Assembly: GCA_022592435.1 (NCBI GenBank)
Contig: JABYQS010000912.1
Location: forward strand, 1 to 11,373
DNA length: 11,373 nt
Reading direction: 5' to 3'
DNA from: Cerioporus squamosus
Taxonomy: Eukaryota; Basidiomycota; Agaricomycetes; Polyporales; Polyporaceae
Numbering within the stretch: the first letter of the stretch is position 1; every line of letters begins with the position of its first letter. The notes below the pieces were generated by a model that saw only the letters and a program-made list of their open reading frames with translations, made no database searches and was not told where the DNA came from. Shown here one piece after another: positions 6,489 to 11,373 of the stretch. A program made the position numbers and the translations under genes.

Positions 6489-6654
6489 CTACCTCGCAGT
6501 GTCGCACGCATCTTGGGATGGTTGGCAGACAAAACCCTATTGTGTCGGAGTTAGAATCCATCAAGTCACGCGGCCTTCTCGACTCGAGAGGAAGCAGAGA
6601 ACTTACCACTTGTGGATCGGCGGCGAGGACATTGAAGATATTGAATACATCCAT
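6489..6654 (-). other. Spliced upstream reading frame in the leader of the 5453-6470 gene
   Basis: An ATG at 6654 opens MDVFNIFNVLAADPQV. A textbook intron follows at 6606-6537 (70 nt; GTAAGT donor, TTCTAAC branch site, AATAG acceptor), and the frame continues 15 codons to TAG at 6491-6489. The result would be a 31-residue peptide. Its stop is 18 nt before the main ATG and in the same frame, so it could act as an upstream ORF reducing translation, or as an N-terminal extension on readthrough. The intron signals are strong; use of the ATG is inference. Alternatively this is simply a leader exon. Confidence 0.55.
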
Positions 6655-7002
6655 ACAGTAGTCCTTTATTGTTGGGAGGGCCCGGAAGCCTCAAGTCGAG
6701 GTATTCCTGATCATGTGCACGTACAATACTTAGTAGTAGCCTTCGGTATGTGGTAATACTTGATCGACTTAGGCTCTGATCACAGCCTTGCTTCCTAAAT
6801 ACACAGGCGCGGCAACGATACCGGTACATCGAACACAAGAGATCGAAGACATAGCGGGGAAGATCAAGGACATGAAGCCTAACAGAAAGTGGAGAACAGT
6901 GTCATGAGCCGTGTCGTCCTCTGGGACAGCATGCGACGAGGATTAGCCATGTACCAGTATAGCCTAAAGAACTCATGCAGGGTCCGAGCGGAGTCCTACA
7001 GT
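6655..7002. other. Intergenic between two MYND genes
   Basis: This holds the promoter side of the 5453-6470 gene and the 3' side of the 7066-8093 gene. On the minus strand CAATAAAGG at about 6665-6673 and GTATTTAGG at about 6793-6801 are AT-rich core-promoter candidates, neither convincing. I see no separate gene. Confidence 0.3.
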
Positions 7003-7057
7003 CTGCGTGATTGTCAGCCTGAAGTCGCCATTATGACAAGACACTCAGCGCACTCAC
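7003..7057 (-). other. Putative 3'-UTR intron of the MYND gene at 7066-8093
   Basis: The minus-strand donor GTGAGT at 7057 is 8 nt past the TAA stop (7068-7066). A GGCTGAC branch site and a CGCAG acceptor ending at 7003 make a 55-nt unit with all consensus parts. The equivalent unit in the next paralog (5375-5443) sits 9 nt past its stop. Confidence 0.6.
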
Positions 7058-7065
7058 CGACCTCG

Positions 7066-8093
7066 TTAACGTCGGGTCAATTCACTATACACCTTCCATG
7101 TTTCCGGCACGGTCATCCCGCCCGTCAACGCAGGTATCTGCAGCCACATCGCCATAAGCTCGGGATCATCTCGACCATGCAATTCCCATTTCCATTTCTT
7201 CCCCTTTCTCCCATACCTTCCGAGGTCCAGCGCGCCTGTCCCTTCGCCTCCGAATTTCTTGATCTCGTCATAGACAAGACCACTGTCGAGACATCTCCTG
7301 CAGTGGACGTTCAGGCCGAAGAGAGCAAGACGGGTCTGCGCGTCGAGCACAGTGTCATCGGCCAAGCGAGTGTGGGAGACGGGGAAATAGTTATTGACGA
7401 CGAAGCCGCCATTGTCCTTCACGCAGAACACGATCGGGAGGATGCCAGCGATCGACGGGGTCTCCGCAACTTTGAAAGGCCCTTCGCTCTTCTTGCAGCT
7501 CGCCATGAGGCCATTCCACTGGCTCTGGAGCACTTCCGCGTCGTCTCGGTGCATGAGGTCGAAGGAGACGAGGTGGAACGGTGCCGCAGGATTGCGGTTC
7601 CAGATCCTGCGTATCTTGAGATGACACACGACGCCCCGCGGTGTGGAGAGGGCGTGTGCGACCCCGCCTCCGAGGTAGACAGTGCTATTGAGCAAGGTCT
7701 TGAAAGCCGTGGAGTGTATAAGGATCCAGTCGTGGACAATCTTTGCAAGGTTGATGGGGGACGGGTTCGTAAGCTCGGTCGCCGGGCGGGACCGTTCGAA
7801 TTCGCGCCGGCGACAGAGGTTCCTGTTGCGCAGATTGAAGTGGATAGACATCATAGCTTGTCAACCCAGTCTCGGGAGCTTGGAGCATAGACAGGAATGA
7901 ATGCCTACTTGTGTGAAGGCCAGGCCGCTTTCTGGCACTCCTTGCTACAATACAACATCGTCGAGCACCCGCCGCAGCGCTTCAACGTTTCCGTGGTGCC
8001 CTCGCGCTTGCATTGGTCGCAGCGCGGAGCGTGTCCGGGAGCGACAAATGGTAGTGGTATGGCTGGTAGATCGTTCCAATCGTCTTCATCCAT
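7066..8093 (-). CDS. MYND-type zinc-finger protein with uncharacterised C-terminal domain
   Basis: Exon 1 is 8093-7909. The intron is 7908-7823 (86 nt, GTAGGC, TTGAC, CAACAG). Exon 2 is 7822-7066, exactly as long as in the neighbouring paralog (757 nt). The product is 313 residues. MYND ligands are C25, C28, C40, C43, C49, C53, H61 and C65, with codon K62 split by the intron. The finger core KREGTTETLKRCGGCSTMLY is identical to that of the 5453-6470 gene, while the second domain has drifted more (NSTVYLGGG, NPAAPFHLVSF, GRYGRKGKKWKW). The ATG has A at -3 and G at +4 after a pyrimidine-rich leader. A third part of the transcript probably follows the stop through the intron at 7057-7003. It likely has the same type of function as the paralog, perhaps with a different partner, since selection seems to hold the finger tighter than the rest. 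Confidence 0.88.
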
Positions 8094-8639
8094 AGTGGAA
8101 AGACGGTTGAGGGTGGCTCGGCGACGTTGTTGTACAGGTGAAAACTAGTACTGAGTTCTGTAAGTGGCAGTGGCCACGCGGACTGACGTAGTCACGGGAC
8201 AGAATGATATGAAGGAGGGCACTTGCCAATCCCGGTCGGATGAGAGTCCGGACGACGTTGAGAACATGGGGACGTACGCAGTGTCAGGGTCAAAAGGGAA
8301 GGATGAAGTGACGCTGTTCCAGGAGCTTGCGCACAAGGAAAACTAAATACTGTACTACACTCAGTAGATGGGTCGCCCTCGAGTCCATCATCACTTACCG
8401 ACCTCTTCAAGTCAACATTTCGATGTATGCCATGCCTATCAACTTCTAGCTGCAGATCATCTCACTCATGTGCTTGCGTCCGCCGTGAAGCACCCTGAGT
8501 AGCCCGTACGTGGTTGAGGCTACTCGAGCCATCGAGACCGCCACAACATCTCGCTCTCTCAGAGGACAGCATTTGGCAGGACGATGTCCAAGCCATATCG
8601 TGTCATCCGCCTAGGCGTTCCGTGTGCAATGCGCGGTAA
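8094..8639. other. Upstream region of the MYND gene at 8093; no clear gene
   Basis: A pyrimidine-rich leader precedes ATG 8093 on the minus strand. A GTAAGT donor on the minus strand at 8398-8393, with TACAG or TTTAG acceptors 47-55 nt further on, could be a leader intron like the one in the 5453-6470 gene, but no branch site of consensus quality is seen. A 60-codon plus-strand open frame at 8164-8346 has no supporting signal. Confidence 0.3.
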
Positions 8640-8936
8640 TTACGGCCGCAGACGAGCATGAACGGACATGGTTTTACGCCATGCGCAGCCCTGCAGAGCC
8701 CACAAGGCGTCCTGGAACATATTGTAGTCGATATAGTTCCAATGAACGACGAGGCACTTGATTTGCTCTTGCGTGGTGCACAAACTGACGAATCGCATTC
8801 TGCAAGAATACTCAGCTGCGACCCAACCCTCCTGAATCTCTGAGAACGCCGCGGCTTCACTCAATACGACTCGTGGCCCAGTCACACGATTCGTCGCACG
8901 ACACGTCCTCGAGCACGAATTGGATGCGACACACAC
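8640..8936 (-). CDS. Hypothetical open frame, possible gene fragment
   Basis: This is the most coding-like stretch of the right third: 98 codons with a fairly high G+C share at third positions by eye. Segments such as FSEIQEGWVAAEYSC, FVSLCTTQEQIKCLV and IDYNMFQDALWALQG look like repeat units of fungal F-box/leucine-rich proteins, but I see no F-box. The upstream half (before VVLSEAAAF) looks less coding-like, so the true exon may begin inside. An antisense frame at 8658-8843 is also open, with lower third-position G+C. I give no function. Confidence 0.25.
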   Translation of the reverse strand: MCVASNSCSRTCRATNRVTGPRVVLSEAAAFSEIQEGWVAAEYSCRMRFVSLCTTQEQIKCLVVHWNYIDYNMFQDALWALQGCAWRKTMSVHARLRP

Positions 8937-11373
8937 TCTGCAGAAGGACTGGGGACGCGGACAGCGTCAGAAGCCCTCGAGCTCATGACAGGATGTCCGG
9001 GGTCACAGGGCGCATGCATTGCATGAACGAAGCTGCCCCCGCGTCAGAGCCCATCGATTATCGAGGTGTGCTGACGGCCGCGGCATGGCTATGAAGTCGC
9101 CAATGATAGCCTGCAAGAACACGATCCAGGCACTGCGCTTGTCCAAGCGTCCATGGAGACGGTCGGGTGCTCGGCGCTCGTGTATTACGTCGAGCACGAA
9201 CGCGTAACACCGTCATATGAGCCTGCACGATGATGAAATGAGCGACGCTGCGACACCGCAAGTACTGCGGCGTAAACGGACGATGGACGCACTTCGCGAT
9301 CCAGCACAGATAGAAGGACACCGAAGAGGGTGCAGCGGGGACTGTGTGCAGCATGCTTGGATACGCAGACCTTGTGGTTCGAAGCAGAAGGGGTGCTGGG
9401 CTGAACATTGCATCGGTGTGAGTACAGCTGCACACATGTTGCCGCGGAGACATCACAAGACCGGAGGTATCTCTACAAACGCGCAGGAAGCGGTTTGAGT
9501 GCCTTCCTGCCTGCGCTCGATTCATCGAGAAGCACAATCAAGTCTCGGGGCTCACGAGAAGCAATCGCCGGGAATCTGGAGTGTGGCCCTCGCCATATAA
9601 GTACGCGCATAGAATCATTGAATCCCGCAGTCATCTAGATTTGAAGGCCAGCGTACCCGCGCAGTCCGGAGATGAGCGTGGAAACAGACCGGGATGACGA
9701 GTCGAAGATGTCAATTGCGTACAACACCGTTCAATGTCGGCGCTTCCCAGCAGAGGGAGTGATATATCGTGCACTCTCAGAACTCGAGTAGCGGACGCGA
9801 GTCACTTGCTCTGGTGCAATGTCACTGTGTTCGGATATGGCTCCGACGATAGGATATCAGCGCTCATACGCAGCAGCCCCGTGCTTGCCCCGCATGAGAG
9901 ACAAGTTTGACAGACCCGTAGCAAATACCCCTCACGTTCAAGAGCCAGGTCTGCGACGTGCGTAACAGGACACGTCAAGCCCGTCCTTGGTCCGTGAATC
10001 AGAGCCATCCAGCCGCTGATCTCGTAAATGCGGGGACAGTTCTGAGGCTATCCACTCCCATTAGCACGCCCAGAGCCCTTGGCACGCCGCGGCTGTCAGT
10101 CCGACGATAGTCATACTCTACAAATCGCTACCGTGCAAGAACCCCAGTAGCATGAAGAGCGTAAACCGCCCCGGACACGGGGGGATAATGCGTAAGAAAT
10201 GTGGGCGATGGGTACTCCTCCGCCATTGAGTCCGGCCAGAGTGGAGCCAAGAATCTGACACTGGCATGCGCAGACATAGAGGGAACAGAAGTTGAGTAAC
10301 TCATTACTCACTGAGCATCATGATCTGAGGCCGCCACATTTGCGTGTATACCAACTCTTGCGAGCGGCGTCTCCGGGCGGCGCAAAAGCGGATGCGCATG
10401 TTCCGCCAGGTACGGCGGCCGAAGACGTTCATACGACCTGAGCAACCTGAGCAGCCCAGTTCGTTCAATTTTCACCCACCAACATGCGTAGGAAGGCGCA
10501 CCTGGATCATGGATGCAGCGGTTCCCACCGTGTGACGCAGTCACGCGGATGGACAGGTGGTTGGGAAGAATGCCATTACGGGTCGGGCGGAGTCGAGGGG
10601 AAACATCGCGGTGATGCGTACTGCAACCAGTATAGGGAACAGAGAGCCATCCCTGGCCGAAAGTCAGCGATGGTCCGCCACGGCAGAAAGATCTGACGCG
10701 AAAAATCTTGTTGCTCTATACAAGTAACGATGCTCGAGCTCACCTGCAGGGCCTGCCGATCTCCGTTCAAGTTCCGGTCGAGATCCTGTCACCCCTTCGT
10801 ACGCTGTAGACGATCACACAGCCTATGAAAAGTCTGGCTGAGAATAACCACCTGTATTTGTGCGTCAGCATGAGAACGACACCCATGGGAGGTTGGCCGT
10901 AAATAGCTTACTGCCACACTGAGAGTCGAGAGCCTCGGTAATTAGGCAGGTAGGTGATTCCCTGAGCATATTTGCACGCGCTGTGAGACCAGCTGGACGA
11001 TTTCCTACAGCAGGAGACGGCAACGACTCGAACGCGTGCTCCATTCCTCCGGACGTTCTCCATGAGAACAGGGGCACAGTCGACAACCCTAATGCCTCCT
11101 TCTCGCACACAGACGTCGGCGGTCGCCGCCGTCAGTCACGGTTAGGAAGCACGGCGCAAATATCCGGCGAGCTGTACCGAGCAACACGAGATAAGCCAAA
11201 CTATCCTGATCTCTTGAGTTACATAACTTCCGTACCTTAAGACAATGTGATTGTCGCAGCGGTGTCGTCACCCCATGCCTCCAATCGTCCACGATGGGCG
11301 AACGGCCGCTGGCTCAAGCAACGCCGCGTCAACCTGGGTGAGGCTCTAGGGTCAGGAGGCAGGCAGCGTGATC
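8937..11373. other. About 2.4 kb without an assignable gene
   Basis: Only short open frames (mostly under 100 codons, the longest about 160) occur, overlapping on both strands. None shows a recognised motif or a convincing chain of splice sites. I see no tRNA, no rRNA, no LTR matching the element at 908-2394, no tandem repeat and no terminal inverted repeats. It could be a decayed gene region or spacer. Confidence 0.4.

Noticed and set aside
6889..7890. 333-codon plus-strand open frame
   Set aside because: It lies antisense to the intact MYND gene at 7066-8093, which has finger ligands, a conserved intron and a paralog. GC-rich third positions keep the opposite frame open.
8164..8346. 60-codon hydrophilic plus-strand open frame
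   Set aside because: It has no motif, no promoter signal and no splice context, and it lies in the upstream region of a minus-strand gene.

Overview
The window looks like nuclear DNA of a filamentous basidiomycete, probably an agaricomycete. The reasons are compact spliced genes with 53-86 nt introns, GT...CTNAC/CTRAC...AG splice signals, GC-rich third codon positions, several MYND zinc-finger genes in tandem, and a small Copia-type LTR element. The species cannot be named from the sequence alone.

Left part (1-2400). Bases 1-750 on the plus strand hold what seems to be a frameshift-ridden relic of the domain that follows the MYND finger in the genes further right. At 908-2394 lies a complete, structurally clean LTR element on the minus strand. 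It has two 230-bp LTRs, a 5-bp target-site duplication, a polypurine tract, and a gag gene with a CCHC zinc knuckle and one in-frame stop. It has no protease, integrase or reverse transcriptase. It is therefore a gag-only, non-autonomous Copia derivative.

Middle and right-middle (2870-8100). A tandem array of MYND zinc-finger genes runs on the minus strand, with finger exons about 1.6-1.8 kb apart: a dead finger (2873-2990) with an upstream TATA box, a gene with a one-base frameshift (3721-4809), and two apparently intact genes (5453-6470 and 7066-8093). Each of the last three has a short first exon carrying seven of the eight zinc ligands. A phase-2 intron then splits the Lys codon after the ligand His, and a long second exon supplies the last ligand Cys plus a ~250-residue domain I cannot name. 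The two intact genes have second exons of identical coding length (757 nt) and both carry an intron signal 8-9 nt after the stop codon. One of them also has a spliced leader with a small upstream reading frame.

Upstream of the dead finger, bases 3072-3247 contain a short repeat pair in which one copy equals the other with a 54-nt GT-AG intron-like segment removed exactly. Between two of the MYND genes a plus-strand open stretch (5022-5426) reads like a coiled-coil fragment with one stop.

Right part (8350-11373). I find only short, conflicting open frames and no gene that I can assign. The MYND proteins probably act as protein-protein interaction or regulatory factors, but their targets and the role of the second domain are unknown. 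The array looks like a birth-and-death gene family, with live, newly broken and old broken copies side by side and a transposon within it.
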